The notes beneath the pieces are model-generated. The model made no database searches, was not told where the DNA came from, and saw only the letters and a list, made by a program, of their open reading frames with translations. Made by a program: the position numbers and the translations under genes. DNA of 64,000 nucleotides from Azospirillum fermentarium (GTDB lineage: Bacteria; Pseudomonadota; Alphaproteobacteria; Azospirillales; Azospirillaceae), in NCBI RefSeq assembly GCF_025961205.1, contig NZ_JAOQNH010000003.1, positions 950,501 through 1,014,500 of the forward strand. Direction: 5' to 3'. How positions within the stretch are numbered: position 1 is the first letter of the stretch; each line of letters opens with the position of its first letter. Shown here piece after piece: positions 54,105 to 62,712 of this stretch.

Positions 54105-55057
54105 GGGCGGGTCCTCCGGATGTGGACTTCCTGGGCGCCGATCGCCAGCAGCAGGTGGTCGTGGATGCCGGCGACGCGGTAGGTGGCGTTCATCCGGCCG
54201 TACTGGACGGGGATGCGGGTGCCGTCGGCGCCGATGCGCCAGAGGATCGGCGCCCCGTAGGCGCCGAGCGCGCCGGGGGTGAAGTTGATGATCGTCACCT
54301 CGCCGTCGTCGCACACCGGCGGCTGGCCGTCGGGGGTCGGCACCGGCCGCCACTCCGGCGTGTCGCCCTCCAGCGTGTAGGTGCAGCGGCGGTCGCGGGT
54401 GGCCAGCTCGGTGGTGCGGTCGCGCCGGTCGCCGGCGGCGGTGGGGAGGACGGCCGCCTGCCCGTTCAAGGTGGCGAGGTAGTCCTCGGGGTAGCGCCAG
54501 CGCACCTCGACGTGGTGGGTGCGCGTGTGGGTCTCGACGTTGAGGTCGTACTTGCGTTCGCTGGTGAAGAGGGAGATCTGCTGGTTGAGGCCGGCGCGGC
54601 GCGGCATGAAGGCGATGCACTCGGTGCGCTGTGCCCCCTTGCCGAAGCTGTAGGGCTGGTGGGGAATCCACACCTGGGCGCCGGGCGCCACGATGTCGCG
54701 CACCACCTCGCCCGGTTTCAGGCAGACCAGCGTCTGGTTCCCCTCGGCCATGTAGACGAGGTATTGCAGGTCGGGCTGGTACCAGTACTCGCAGCTCTTG
54801 CCCTTGAAGCAGGTCAGCGTCGGCAGGTCGAGCGCCGCCTCGTTGGCCTGCCCGACCCAGCTGCGGGTCTGCGCCCGCGACGGCCGCGGTGCCGCCTTCT
54901 CCTTCGGCTCCCGCTCCATCGCCGTCGGCGGAATGTGCAGGTCGGCCAGGGTGTAGGGGCGCTGCGGGGGGACGGGGCCGGCGGCCGGTGCTAAGGGCGG
55001 CTCGGTGGCGCAGGCGGCGAGCAGCGGCAGCGCCAGCAGGGAAACCGGGAGTCTCAT
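54101..55057 (-). CDS. trbG: TrbG (VirB9-like) conjugal transfer protein
   Basis: 318 residues. Signal sequence with a lipobox-like LLALPLLAACAT at the start. The VirB9 domains follow: LTCFKGKSCEYWYQPDLQYL, GEVVRDIVAPGAQVWIPHQP, NLNVETHTRTHHVEVRW-type strands and VTIINFTPGALGAYGAPILW. It forms the outer-membrane core complex with TrbI. The start overlaps the trbF stop (ATGA). Confidence 0.9.
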   Translation of the reverse strand: MRLPVSLLALPLLAACATEPPLAPAAGPVPPQRPYTLADLHIPPTAMEREPKEKAAPRPSRAQTRSWVGQANEAALDLPTLTCFKGKSCEYWYQPDLQYLVYMAEGNQTLVCLKPGEVVRDIVAPGAQVWIPHQPYSFGKGAQRTECIAFMPRRAGLNQQISLFTSERKYDLNVETHTRTHHVEVRWRYPEDYLATLNGQAAVLPTAAGDRRDRTTELATRDRRCTYTLEGDTPEWRPVPTPDGQPPVCDDGEVTIINFTPGALGAYGAPILWRIGADGTRIPVQYGRMNATYRVAGIHDHLLLAIGAQEVHIRRTRP

Positions 55058-55827
55058 GGCTGGGGCTCCATCGTCTCGGACGGGGGAATGGGGTGGGCTT
55101 TGGACGGCTCTTTCGCTTCGGCCTTCAGCGGCGTGCCGCTGGGCTCGGAGAAGCCGGAGATCGACACGCCGTCGAGCGCGCCGTCGCGCGAGGGGCCGTC
55201 CACGGTGACCACGGCGGCGCTCATCAGCGTCTTCGCGCGCGGCTTGAAGTCCCGGTACACCGTCTCGGTCCAGACGACGTAGAAGGCGGCGGTGCCGGTC
55301 TTCGGGTCGGCCTCGCGCTCCTGGACGCGGACGTCGGCGACGTCGCGGGTCCAGCCCTCGGCCGGGGCGAGGTCGGCCGCCAGCAGGGCGTCCCACTTGC
55401 GCTCGGTGCCGCCGGTCAGCCGGGCGCGGGCGGCGGCGCGGTCCCTGGCCAGCATCACCGGGTCGGTGCCGATCTGCCGCTGCCAGCGGACGAACCACGT
55501 CACCGCGTTGATCCGGGCGCCCTTGGTCACGGTGATGGTGTTGTCCAGCAGCACAAGGCGCTGGTGGCCGTCCATCGCCTGCTCGACGCGGTACACGGGC
55601 TTGTACTTGGCGATCTCCACCAGCTTGCCGGCGATGCGCAGGTTGTCCCAGGTCATCAGCGAGCCCCAGGACAGGCCGAGCACGGCCAGGGCGAAGGTCC
55701 AGCGCTTCAACCGCAGCGCCTTGGCCTCGCGGCTGGCGCGGTAGGTCATGGCGGCGAGGTACTTCGCGCTGTCGGGCACGGCCGCCGGCGGCGGGTCGTA
55801 GACGTTGACGACGCGCTCCTTCATCAC
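55054..55827 (-). CDS. trbF: TrbF (VirB8-like) conjugal transfer protein
   Basis: 257 residues. An N-terminal cytoplasmic part (VNVYDPPPAAVPDSAKYLAA) is followed by one membrane helix (KRWTFALAVLGLSWGSLMTW, ~41-60) and the periplasmic NTF2-like VirB8 domain (AVTWFVRWQRQIGTDPVML; AAFYVVWTETVYRDFKPRA). It is an assembly factor that contacts TrbI and TrbG. It lies three bases after trbL. Confidence 0.92.
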   Translation of the reverse strand: MMKERVVNVYDPPPAAVPDSAKYLAAMTYRASREAKALRLKRWTFALAVLGLSWGSLMTWDNLRIAGKLVEIAKYKPVYRVEQAMDGHQRLVLLDNTITVTKGARINAVTWFVRWQRQIGTDPVMLARDRAAARARLTGGTERKWDALLAADLAPAEGWTRDVADVRVQEREADPKTGTAAFYVVWTETVYRDFKPRAKTLMSAAVVTVDGPSRDGALDGVSISGFSEPSGTPLKAEAKEPSKAHPIPPSETMEPQP

Positions 55828-55830
55828 GGA

Positions 55831-57147
55831 TCAGTCTCCCTTGTCGCCGGCCGGACGGTCCGGGCCGGGCGGTTTGCCGGGCGGGTCCTGCGGCCGTTCG
55901 GTCGCGTTGGAGGCGGTGCGGCGCAGCCACGACTCTTCGCCGCCCCAGCGTTCGATGAGCCGGCTGGCCTGCCCGCGGGTGAGGGTGGGATCGACGGTGC
56001 GGCCGGCGGCGAGGCGGTCGAGTTCGCCACGCTGGGCATCGGTCATCGGCTTGTCCCAGCCGCTGCCACGCGGGGCCGAAGCCCGGGAGCCACCGAAGCG
56101 GCCGGCCGGATAGCGGCGCCCGGCCGAGGTGCCGGCAGGATCACTGCCGCTGCCGCCGGTGCTCGAACCGCCGGTGCTGCCGACGGATGAGGTCGCCCCG
56201 GCCATGGCGTGGCGCAGGCCACCCCACACCGCCGAGGCACCGACGGCGAGGCTGCCGGGCGCCCCGGTGGTGGCGGCCGCCGCACCGGCCATGGTGCGCA
56301 TGCCCAGCCAGCCGGCCGTCCACAGGGCGGCCAGCGCCGTCATGCCGTCCATCACCGGGCCGCCGTTGACCAGGCCGGCGGCGGCGCGCGGCGCCTTGAT
56401 GGCGAGCACGAAGATCGCCGCCGCCAGCACCGCCACCCCGAACGCCTGGGCCAGCGTCGGCGTGCCCTGGAAGGTCAGCGCCAACAGGGTGGCGCTGCAC
56501 ATCGCAATGACGCAGCCGAGCACCAGCAGCTTGAGCGCGGTAGCCGCGATGTAGCCGATGGCGCGCTCGGCCACGAAGCTGGTCGGTCCCAGCACAGCGA
56601 AGGGGATGGCGAGGTAGGCGGCCAGCGACAGCAGCCGGTATTCCAGGAAGGCGAGGAAGACCTGGATGGCCAGGATGCAGAAGCTGACGATCACCACCAG
56701 GGCGGCCAGCAGGAAGATAACGATCTCGACGAAGTTCAGGAAGAAATCGACCGGCCCCAGCATCTCCTTGACGCGCTGCATCAGCGGGATCACCGCCTGG
56801 ATGCCGAGGTGCGCGATGTAGCCGGGGTCGTCGAGGGAGAAGCCGCCGCCGGGCACGAGGTTGAGCCCCTGCTGGGCGGCGGCCTGCATCAGCGCCGCCG
56901 AGCCGGTGGGGAACCATTCGACCAGGGCGCCGATGGCGGCGAACTTCAGCAGCATGCGCAGGAAGGGGCCGTGCACCGCCGCCTTGCCCTCGAACAGCCA
57001 GAGCAGCAGCGCCAGCGTGTAGGAGAGCGTCATCAGCAGGCGCAGCGCCGTTTGCACGTCCGGCCCGAGCAGGCCGAGGCCGGTGACCACGGCGGCGGTG
57101 AGCTGGTGCAGGACGACCGAGAGGGCGCTGACGTCCATGGCGGTCAC
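55831..57147 (-). CDS. trbL: TrbL (VirB6-like) polytopic conjugal transfer protein
   Basis: 438 residues from GTG 57147, which overlaps the small gene's stop; ATG 57138 is the alternative. Five or more membrane helices, including LRLLMTLSYTLALLLWLFEG, IVIFLLAALVVIVSFCILAI, LLSLAAYLAIPFAVLGPTSF and VAVLAAAIFVLAIKAPRA, are followed by a glycine/serine-rich, disordered C-terminal tail (~310-438). This is the inner-membrane channel component. Confidence 0.92.
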   Translation of the reverse strand: MTAMDVSALSVVLHQLTAAVVTGLGLLGPDVQTALRLLMTLSYTLALLLWLFEGKAAVHGPFLRMLLKFAAIGALVEWFPTGSAALMQAAAQQGLNLVPGGGFSLDDPGYIAHLGIQAVIPLMQRVKEMLGPVDFFLNFVEIVIFLLAALVVIVSFCILAIQVFLAFLEYRLLSLAAYLAIPFAVLGPTSFVAERAIGYIAATALKLLVLGCVIAMCSATLLALTFQGTPTLAQAFGVAVLAAAIFVLAIKAPRAAAGLVNGGPVMDGMTALAALWTAGWLGMRTMAGAAAATTGAPGSLAVGASAVWGGLRHAMAGATSSVGSTGGSSTGGSGSDPAGTSAGRRYPAGRFGGSRASAPRGSGWDKPMTDAQRGELDRLAAGRTVDPTLTRGQASRLIERWGGEESWLRRTASNATERPQDPPGKPPGPDRPAGDKGD

Positions 57148-57320
57148 CTTTCCGGTGCGGTGTAGGTGCCGATGCCCTGCCAGGCCGGGTTGCTGCGCTC
57201 CAGCCGCTCCAGGGCCGAGGCTCCCGTGTCGGAGCGGACGTAGAGGACCAGGGCCACGGCGCCGATGATGCTGACGACCAGCATGGCGCCGAGGGCGAGG
57301 AGAATGTGCCGGAGTCCCAT
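57144..57320 (-). CDS. trbK: Small TrbK-like membrane protein (58 aa)
   Basis: ATG 57320 lies four bases after the trbJ stop, and its TGA (57146-57144) overlaps the trbL start. The protein begins MGLRHILLALGAMLVVSIIG and continues AVALVLYVRS, a single membrane helix, then a short polar C-terminus ending GIGTYTAPER. In trb operons the small gene between trbJ and trbL is trbK, which gives entry exclusion. The sequence itself is too short and variable to prove this; the call rests on position, size and the membrane helix. Confidence 0.6.
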   Translation of the reverse strand: MGLRHILLALGAMLVVSIIGAVALVLYVRSDTGASALERLERSNPAWQGIGTYTAPER

Positions 57321-57323
57321 GGC

Positions 57324-58229
57324 TCAGCTCCCCGGTGCGCCGTAAGTGTCGAGGCCCTGCCAGTTGATGCGCGTGTGCTGGCGGGCCCGCTCGACGGCGG
57401 CCTGCTCGTAGTCGAGCTGGGCTTCCGCCGCCCGGTGATGCGCCGCCTGCATCATCAGGAGCTGGCCGGCGACCTCGGCGTTGAGCAGCGTCGCCTGGGT
57501 GCCGGCATCGATGGCGCAGGTCTGGCCGTCGCAGGCCTTCAGCGCCGCCATCAGCGCCTGGGCGCGGGCCGGGTAGTCCTCGATGCCGGTCATGACGTCG
57601 GCCGAGACCAGCTTGCTGGCGCGGCTGGCGTCACGGGCGAGCCGAGCCTGCTCGGCTTGGTGCTCGGCAAGCGCCGCGGCGCTCATCCCCTCCGGCAAGG
57701 CGTCGGGGTAGAGGTCGGCGAACTGCTGCCCCACACCGTCCAGGCTCCACAGCACCCGGTCCACCAGGCCGGCGGCACGGCGGGCATCGCCAAGCCGGAC
57801 CGCCACCGTGACGCGGGTGTCGAGGTCCGACAGCCGGCGCATGCGGATCATGTTGTCGATCTGGGTGAGCATGTGCGCGGTCTGGGCGATGATCTCGACC
57901 TCCTGGCGCTGCACCATCTCCTCGACGATGCGGGGCCGGCTCTCCACGATCGGGCAGCCGGGCGCCTGGGTGCCGCCGCTCCCCGTCACGCCCGATGCGG
58001 CCCCCATGACGGCTCCGGCGGCTCCGCCGGTGACATAACCGGCGACGACGGACAGCGCGGTGCCGAACAGCCCGTCGCCCTCCTCGGAGAAGCAGCCGCC
58101 TCCGCCACCACCGCCGAAGACGCTGTTCAGGAGCCCGCCCAGGAAGGCATGGGCCGGGGGCGGGCCGGCGGTCAGGCCGACCGTAAGGGCGAGCGCCGCC
58201 GTGGCGGCGCGCAGGGTGCGGGTCCTCAT
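57324..58229 (-). CDS. trbJ: TrbJ (VirB5-like) conjugal transfer protein
   Basis: 301 residues. Signal peptide (RAATAALALTVGLTAGPPPA, HA). A glycine-rich stretch follows, then the helical TrbJ region (QTAHMLTQIDNMIRMRRLSD; LLMMQAAHHRAAEAQLDYEQ). It is exported and in related systems serves as a minor pilus or adhesion component. Its start overlaps the trbE stop (ATGA, 58226-58229). Confidence 0.9.
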   Translation of the reverse strand: MRTRTLRAATAALALTVGLTAGPPPAHAFLGGLLNSVFGGGGGGGCFSEEGDGLFGTALSVVAGYVTGGAAGAVMGAASGVTGSGGTQAPGCPIVESRPRIVEEMVQRQEVEIIAQTAHMLTQIDNMIRMRRLSDLDTRVTVAVRLGDARRAAGLVDRVLWSLDGVGQQFADLYPDALPEGMSAAALAEHQAEQARLARDASRASKLVSADVMTGIEDYPARAQALMAALKACDGQTCAIDAGTQATLLNAEVAGQLLMMQAAHHRAAEAQLDYEQAAVERARQHTRINWQGLDTYGAPGS

Positions 58230-60697
58230 GGGGTTTCTCCTTCATGAAGCGTCTCCAGGGTGTCGGCGGCCTCGGCCAAGCCGTGACGGCGCAGCCATTC
58301 CGCGGCGAAGCGCTGCGGCCCGACCTCAGTCCTCAGCTCGAAGGCCCGGCGCTTGTGGGCCGCCCCGCCGCAGCCGCAGACGGCGAGCGCCGCCGGATCG
58401 AGGGTGAGCTGGCCGAGCCGGCTGCCCTCGGGCGTCTTGAAGAAGACGTCGCGGCGCGGCATGGCGCGGGCGACCTGAGCGGCCTGGGTGGCGTTCAGCC
58501 CCCAGGCGCGCAGGATGGAGCGCTTGGCGGCGTTGGGGTCGGCGAGCAGCACCAGGACCTGGATGGTCTTCAGCATCGCCGCGATGGCCGAGCCCTCGAT
58601 GTCGTCGAGCTGGTGGGTGGCCAGCACCAGGGCGACGTTCTTCTTCGGCCCGCGCCGGCGCAGTTCGTCCAGCTCGGCCGGCTGGTGCTTGAGCGCCTTG
58701 AACGCCTCGTCGACCAGGAACAGGGTCGGCCGACCGTCCTCGAACAGGCGGTAGAAGCGGCGGAACAGCGCCTTGATCACCGGCGCCGCACCGGGGCCGC
58801 GGTCGATCAGCGCGCCGATGTCCACCGTGGTCCAGGCCGAGCCGAGGAAACGGTCCTCCGCCGCATCGACGAGATCGCCGTAGGGGCCGCCGCGGCAATA
58901 GGGTTCCAGCGCGATGCGGACGATGTTGTCCTGCACCAGATGGGCAAGGTGCGACAGCGTGCGTTCGGCTGGCGGCGAGACAGCCAGCAGGTGCAGGGCG
59001 GCGTCCACCGCGTCGCCGGCCTCGGCCGCCGAGAGGTTCCCCGGTCCCAGCACGCCCTGAAGGCGCAGCAGGTCCATGACGAAGCCATGGCCCCAGGCGA
59101 AGCCGTTGGGGGTGTCGACGTCGGCCAGCGGCTGCAAGGCGAGGTCGCCCAATACCGCGTCGCCGGAGCCCATGGACAGGAACTCGCCGCCGGCCGCCCA
59201 GGTCGCCACCAGCGACGTGCTCTCCGTGGCATCGACGTCGATCCACACCACGCGCCCGTTCGGCACCCGAGCGAGGAACTGATGCCCCATGAAGGCGAGC
59301 ACGGTGGACTTGCCGGTGCGCGGCGGGCCGATCACCAGCGCCGCCCCGTCCTGGCCCTGATGAATATCGATCATCAACGGGGTTCCGCCCTCGGCCTCCA
59401 ACTGCATCAGCGGATCGCATTTCAGATGCGGGTTGCGCTCCGGCCCGCCCCAGGCCGAGGAGAGGATGAGGAAGTCGGCGAGTTGGACCTGGGTCAGCGG
59501 CACCTTGCGTGGGTTGGGGCGCACGTGGCCAGGCAACGTGCCGTACCACGCCCGCTCGGCCCCCCAGGTCTCCTCGATGACGGTGAAGCCCAGCGTGCGC
59601 AGCGCCTTGACCAGTTCGTCGCGGCGCTCCTCCACCTCCTCGACCGAGCGGCCCCACAGCACGGCGGTGGGGGTCATCCAGCCCGAGCTGGTGCCGGCCT
59701 GCTCGGCCTCCAGCCGGGCGGCTTCCGCTTCCAGCGCCTCCATGACGCCGACCGGGTCGTGGCGCAGGGCGGCGTAGCCGCCCACCGCGCGCAGCAGAAC
59801 GGAGCGCCAGTCGTAGGAGGTGTCGTCGTGCTTGCGCCACAGCGCGGCGAAGACGCCGCGCGCCTGGACGTGGTCCATCGCCTCGAAGCGTACCGACCAG
59901 CGGAACTCGAAGGGCAGCTTATCCAGCACGTTGAGCAGGCCGGGGTGGCTGACCTTGGGGTAGCCGCCGATGCCGATCATCCGGACGGGCCATTCCGTCC
60001 CGCCGTTGCTCCAGGCCGGGAACGAGCCGGGCTTGAAGCCGACGTCCACGAGGTTGGCCTTGATCGGGAAGCCCGGAAGGTCGGGGGCGGTGACGTGGCG
60101 CTGGTACAGGGGCGAGACGCAGTTGTGCAGCAGGGTCTGCACGCCATCGTCGTCCAGCATGCGCGCCCAGCCGACGGCACGGCCGAGCAGGCTGGCGAAC
60201 TGAAGCACGAGCTGACGGAAGGGCTCGACGTGGTCGCGCATGACGTCCGGCCGGGCGCGCTCCGGCGGGTTGCGGGTGAACCAGGAGGCCACGGTGCGCA
60301 TGGTGGGCCGGGCCGGCGTGTACGTGATCGCCACGAAGGTGCGGGTGCGCAACTGCCGGCCAGCGGCGTCGAGGCGGTCACGCCGCTCCCGGTCGATCAG
60401 CTCGGAGACGGGGTGTGTACCCGTGCTGCGGGGATAGCCGGCAACGGACCGGCGCTGCATCTCGAAATGGAAGGTCCAGCCGCCGGTGAAGGGGAACAGC
60501 ACGTTGCCGGCGGCCAGCGCCGTCTGCATCCGCTCGGCCGGGTCCTGGCCGTCCTGGTCGCGGCCGCCGTACTCGACGACGGCCATCAGCGCGCCGTCCT
60601 CCTCCAGCAGCACCACGCCGGGCCAGACGAAGCAGTCCCACGGCAGGTGCCGGGACAGGGAATCGAAGCCGTCATCGAAGGCGGTCAGGTCGAGCAT
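58226..60697 (-). CDS. trbE: TrbE (VirB4-like) conjugal transfer ATPase
   Basis: 823 residues, normal for the family. N-terminal CagE/TrbE domain (DSLSRHLPWDCFVWPGVVLL), then the ATPase: Walker A GPPRTGKSTVLAFMG (~457), Walker B PTLFLVDEAFKALKH (~660) and KNVALVLATHQLDDIEGSAI. It powers pilus biogenesis and substrate transfer. It is 3 bases from trbD. Confidence 0.96.
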   Translation of the reverse strand: MLDLTAFDDGFDSLSRHLPWDCFVWPGVVLLEEDGALMAVVEYGGRDQDGQDPAERMQTALAAGNVLFPFTGGWTFHFEMQRRSVAGYPRSTGTHPVSELIDRERRDRLDAAGRQLRTRTFVAITYTPARPTMRTVASWFTRNPPERARPDVMRDHVEPFRQLVLQFASLLGRAVGWARMLDDDGVQTLLHNCVSPLYQRHVTAPDLPGFPIKANLVDVGFKPGSFPAWSNGGTEWPVRMIGIGGYPKVSHPGLLNVLDKLPFEFRWSVRFEAMDHVQARGVFAALWRKHDDTSYDWRSVLLRAVGGYAALRHDPVGVMEALEAEAARLEAEQAGTSSGWMTPTAVLWGRSVEEVEERRDELVKALRTLGFTVIEETWGAERAWYGTLPGHVRPNPRKVPLTQVQLADFLILSSAWGGPERNPHLKCDPLMQLEAEGGTPLMIDIHQGQDGAALVIGPPRTGKSTVLAFMGHQFLARVPNGRVVWIDVDATESTSLVATWAAGGEFLSMGSGDAVLGDLALQPLADVDTPNGFAWGHGFVMDLLRLQGVLGPGNLSAAEAGDAVDAALHLLAVSPPAERTLSHLAHLVQDNIVRIALEPYCRGGPYGDLVDAAEDRFLGSAWTTVDIGALIDRGPGAAPVIKALFRRFYRLFEDGRPTLFLVDEAFKALKHQPAELDELRRRGPKKNVALVLATHQLDDIEGSAIAAMLKTIQVLVLLADPNAAKRSILRAWGLNATQAAQVARAMPRRDVFFKTPEGSRLGQLTLDPAALAVCGCGGAAHKRRAFELRTEVGPQRFAAEWLRRHGLAEAADTLETLHEGETP

Positions 60698-60700
60698 GCC

Positions 60701-61021
60701 TCACCTCGGGGCGCGGTAGGATGAGAGGGACAGCGAGCGGCCGCCGGTGCGCAGCGCCCGCAGCAACCAGGCCGAGGCGTTCTGGCGGACGATCTCCAAC
60801 CACCAGGGATCGCGGCGCGTCAGGGTGCGCGCCGTCAGGAAGACCAGCAGGAACCCCACCACCGCCTGCGGGATGGCGCCCAGCGCCAGCCACAGCTCCG
60901 CGGCCAGCCAGATCGCGATGGCCAGCAGCTCCATGGGCACGCCGAGCGGCATCTTGGTCGGCCGCACCGAGGTGCGGCGCACCGGCTTCTCCCATCCCTC
61001 GGGCAGCGGCGGGGCCTGCAT
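60701..61021 (-). CDS. trbD: TrbD (VirB3-like) conjugal transfer protein
   Basis: 106 residues from ATG 61021 (GTG 61027, overlapping the trbC stop, is the alternative). A basic N-terminus (RRTSVRPTKMPLGVPME) and one long hydrophobic region (LLAIAIWLAAELWLALGAIP, QAVVGFLLVFLTA) followed by RRDPWWLEIVRQ match VirB3/TrbD. It is an inner-membrane component next to TrbE. Confidence 0.88.
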   Translation of the reverse strand: MQAPPLPEGWEKPVRRTSVRPTKMPLGVPMELLAIAIWLAAELWLALGAIPQAVVGFLLVFLTARTLTRRDPWWLEIVRQNASAWLLRALRTGGRSLSLSSYRAPR

Positions 61022-61023
61022 GG

Positions 61024-61314
61024 TCACACCCCCGCCAGCGCGACGATGGCGTCGCGCGCGCCGTAGGCGGCCGCTCCGGCCACGGTGAAGACGAACACCA
61101 CCACCCCGGCGATGCGGGAGAACATCGCGGCGACCAGCGCCAGCAGCAGCCCGGCGGTCACCGCGATCGGCACGAAGTTGGCGTCGAACACCGCCTGCCA
61201 GGACAGCAGCTCCGCGCCGAGATTGGCGATCACCTGCGCCCGTGCCGGCCCGCTCAGGGCGGCCAGCGTCAACGCCAGGGCCAGCCCCCGGCGCGCGTTT
61301 CCGTTACGTTGCAT
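61024..61314 (-). CDS. trbC: TrbC (VirB2-like) prepilin
   Basis: 96 residues from ATG 61314, with GGAGGTGAGG directly before it. A signal peptide (RRGLALALTLAALSGPARA) precedes two hydrophobic helices (FVPIAVTAGLLLALVAAMFS and IAGVVVFVFTVAGAAAYGA). This is the conjugative pilin. It overlaps the end of trbB by 11 bases. Confidence 0.9.
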   Translation of the reverse strand: MQRNGNARRGLALALTLAALSGPARAQVIANLGAELLSWQAVFDANFVPIAVTAGLLLALVAAMFSRIAGVVVFVFTVAGAAAYGARDAIVALAGV

Positions 61315-62332
61315 CCTCACCTCCACCGTCAAGCTCCCCCGCCCCCAGCGGGCGGAGGACGAAGCCGTGCTCCGGATCGAAGCGCTCGACCCGGACGATC
61401 TCGTTCACGAAGCGCTTGCCCGTGCCGTCCCGGGCGAGGTGCACCACCGCGTGCACCGCCTTGGCGATCCAGCGCATCTGCAGGGCGTCCATGGCGATGC
61501 CGCCCAGCCCGACCATCTGGGCGATGCGGTCGAGGGCGTCCCAGGCCGAGCCGGCGTGCACGGTGCACAACCCCGGATGCCCGGTGGTCCAGCCGACCAC
61601 CATCTGCCGCGCCTCGGCGCGGCGGACCTCGCCGAGCACCAGATGCGTCATCGGCACGCGCAGCGCGTTGGCGACCAGCGTCTCCAGGGTGACCGGCGGG
61701 TCGGCCCACGGGTCGGCGACCATGGCGTAGGCGTGCGGGCACGGCGGCTCGAACTCGTAGGGATCCTGCAACACCGCCGGCAGGCCGTCCCGAAAGGCGG
61801 GTTCCTCCAGGCAGGCGCGCAGCAGCGTGGTCTTGCCGGTGTCGACGTCGCCGGCGATCACCACCGTGCGGCGCCCGTCAATCAGCCGGCGGAGGATCCG
61901 CGCCTGGAGCGGTGTCGCGGCGCCGGAGAGCACCCAGTCGTCGAGGGTGATGCGGCCGCGATAGGGCTTGCGGATCGAGCAGGCCGGGCCGGTGGTGACC
62001 GGCTCGACGTCGGCGTGGATGCGCTCGCCGGTCTCCGGCAGGGTGACGTCGAGGGTCGGGCGGTCGCGGCGCAGCTCCTTGCGCTGGAAGCCGGCGACGT
62101 AGGCGAGGAAGCGGCGGACCTGATCGGGATCGGCCTCCCGGACGAACTCCGGCGACGGGCCGTTCTTGACCAGCACCCGGCAGGCCCCCTGCCCGCGCAA
62201 CGGCGGCAGCACCAGGACGTTGGCGACGTCCTCGCGGGACAGCAGGTCGCCGAACAGGTCTTCCCGCAGCCGGCCCAGCGACGCCAGCAGCAGGGCCTGA
62301 CGGTCGGGATCGGACGCCGCCGGCCCGGTCAT
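61304..62332 (-). CDS. trbB: TrbB (VirB11-like) secretion ATPase
   Basis: 342 residues. Walker A is VIAGDVDTGKTTLLRA (~155-170). The Asp box and Walker B region follow, with THLVLGEVRRAEARQMVVGW and the His box TTGHPGLCTVHAGSAWDALD. It forms a hexameric ring that powers pilus assembly with TrbE. The ATGA overlap at 62329-62332 couples it to the upstream gene. Confidence 0.95.
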   Translation of the reverse strand: MTGPAASDPDRQALLLASLGRLREDLFGDLLSREDVANVLVLPPLRGQGACRVLVKNGPSPEFVREADPDQVRRFLAYVAGFQRKELRRDRPTLDVTLPETGERIHADVEPVTTGPACSIRKPYRGRITLDDWVLSGAATPLQARILRRLIDGRRTVVIAGDVDTGKTTLLRACLEEPAFRDGLPAVLQDPYEFEPPCPHAYAMVADPWADPPVTLETLVANALRVPMTHLVLGEVRRAEARQMVVGWTTGHPGLCTVHAGSAWDALDRIAQMVGLGGIAMDALQMRWIAKAVHAVVHLARDGTGKRFVNEIVRVERFDPEHGFVLRPLGAGELDGGGEDAT

Positions 62333-62712
62333 GATGCCCCCTCGGCGCCGGCCTCCTTCGGGTGGAAGCCGTCGCGCACGCTGGGCGCCCTGCGGCGGGG
62401 ATGGCCGAGCCGTTCGTGGATCGCCGCCTTGGTCTCGGCGACCACCGCCGGGTCGAGATCGTGCACGAGGTTGAGCACCGCCACCACGGTGATCAGCAGG
62501 TCGTCGATGCGGGCGACGGTGGCCTCCAGCCGCTCGGTCTTCGCCCGCTCGTTGGCGATGGCGTCCAGCCCCTTGTCGAGCACATGGATCAGGGCATCGC
62601 TCAGCGTGCGCAGCCCCTGTCGGGTCTGCACCAGGGCGAGCTGGTCGGCGAGCAGCGCCGGGATGCGGGCGGAGATCGGCCGGGTGGCCGGATCGCCGGA
62701 AGTGTCGGTCAT
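62329..62712 (-). CDS. Ribbon-helix-helix-like protein between traG and trbB
   Basis: 127 residues. The segment RPISARIPALLADQLALVQT, RQGLRTLSDALIHVLDKGL looks like a ribbon-helix-helix (CopG) DNA-binding fold, followed by a helical stretch and a basic tail. A gene of this type often lies between traG and trbB in alphaproteobacterial trb operons and may regulate transfer. Its start overlaps the traG stop (62709-62712). Confidence 0.65.
   Translation of the reverse strand: MTDTSGDPATRPISARIPALLADQLALVQTRQGLRTLSDALIHVLDKGLDAIANERAKTERLEATVARIDDLLITVVAVLNLVHDLDPAVVAETKAAIHERLGHPRRRAPSVRDGFHPKEAGAEGAS

Noticed and set aside
58244-60724. 826-codon plus-strand ORF
   Set aside because: Antisense to trbE; no homology visible.
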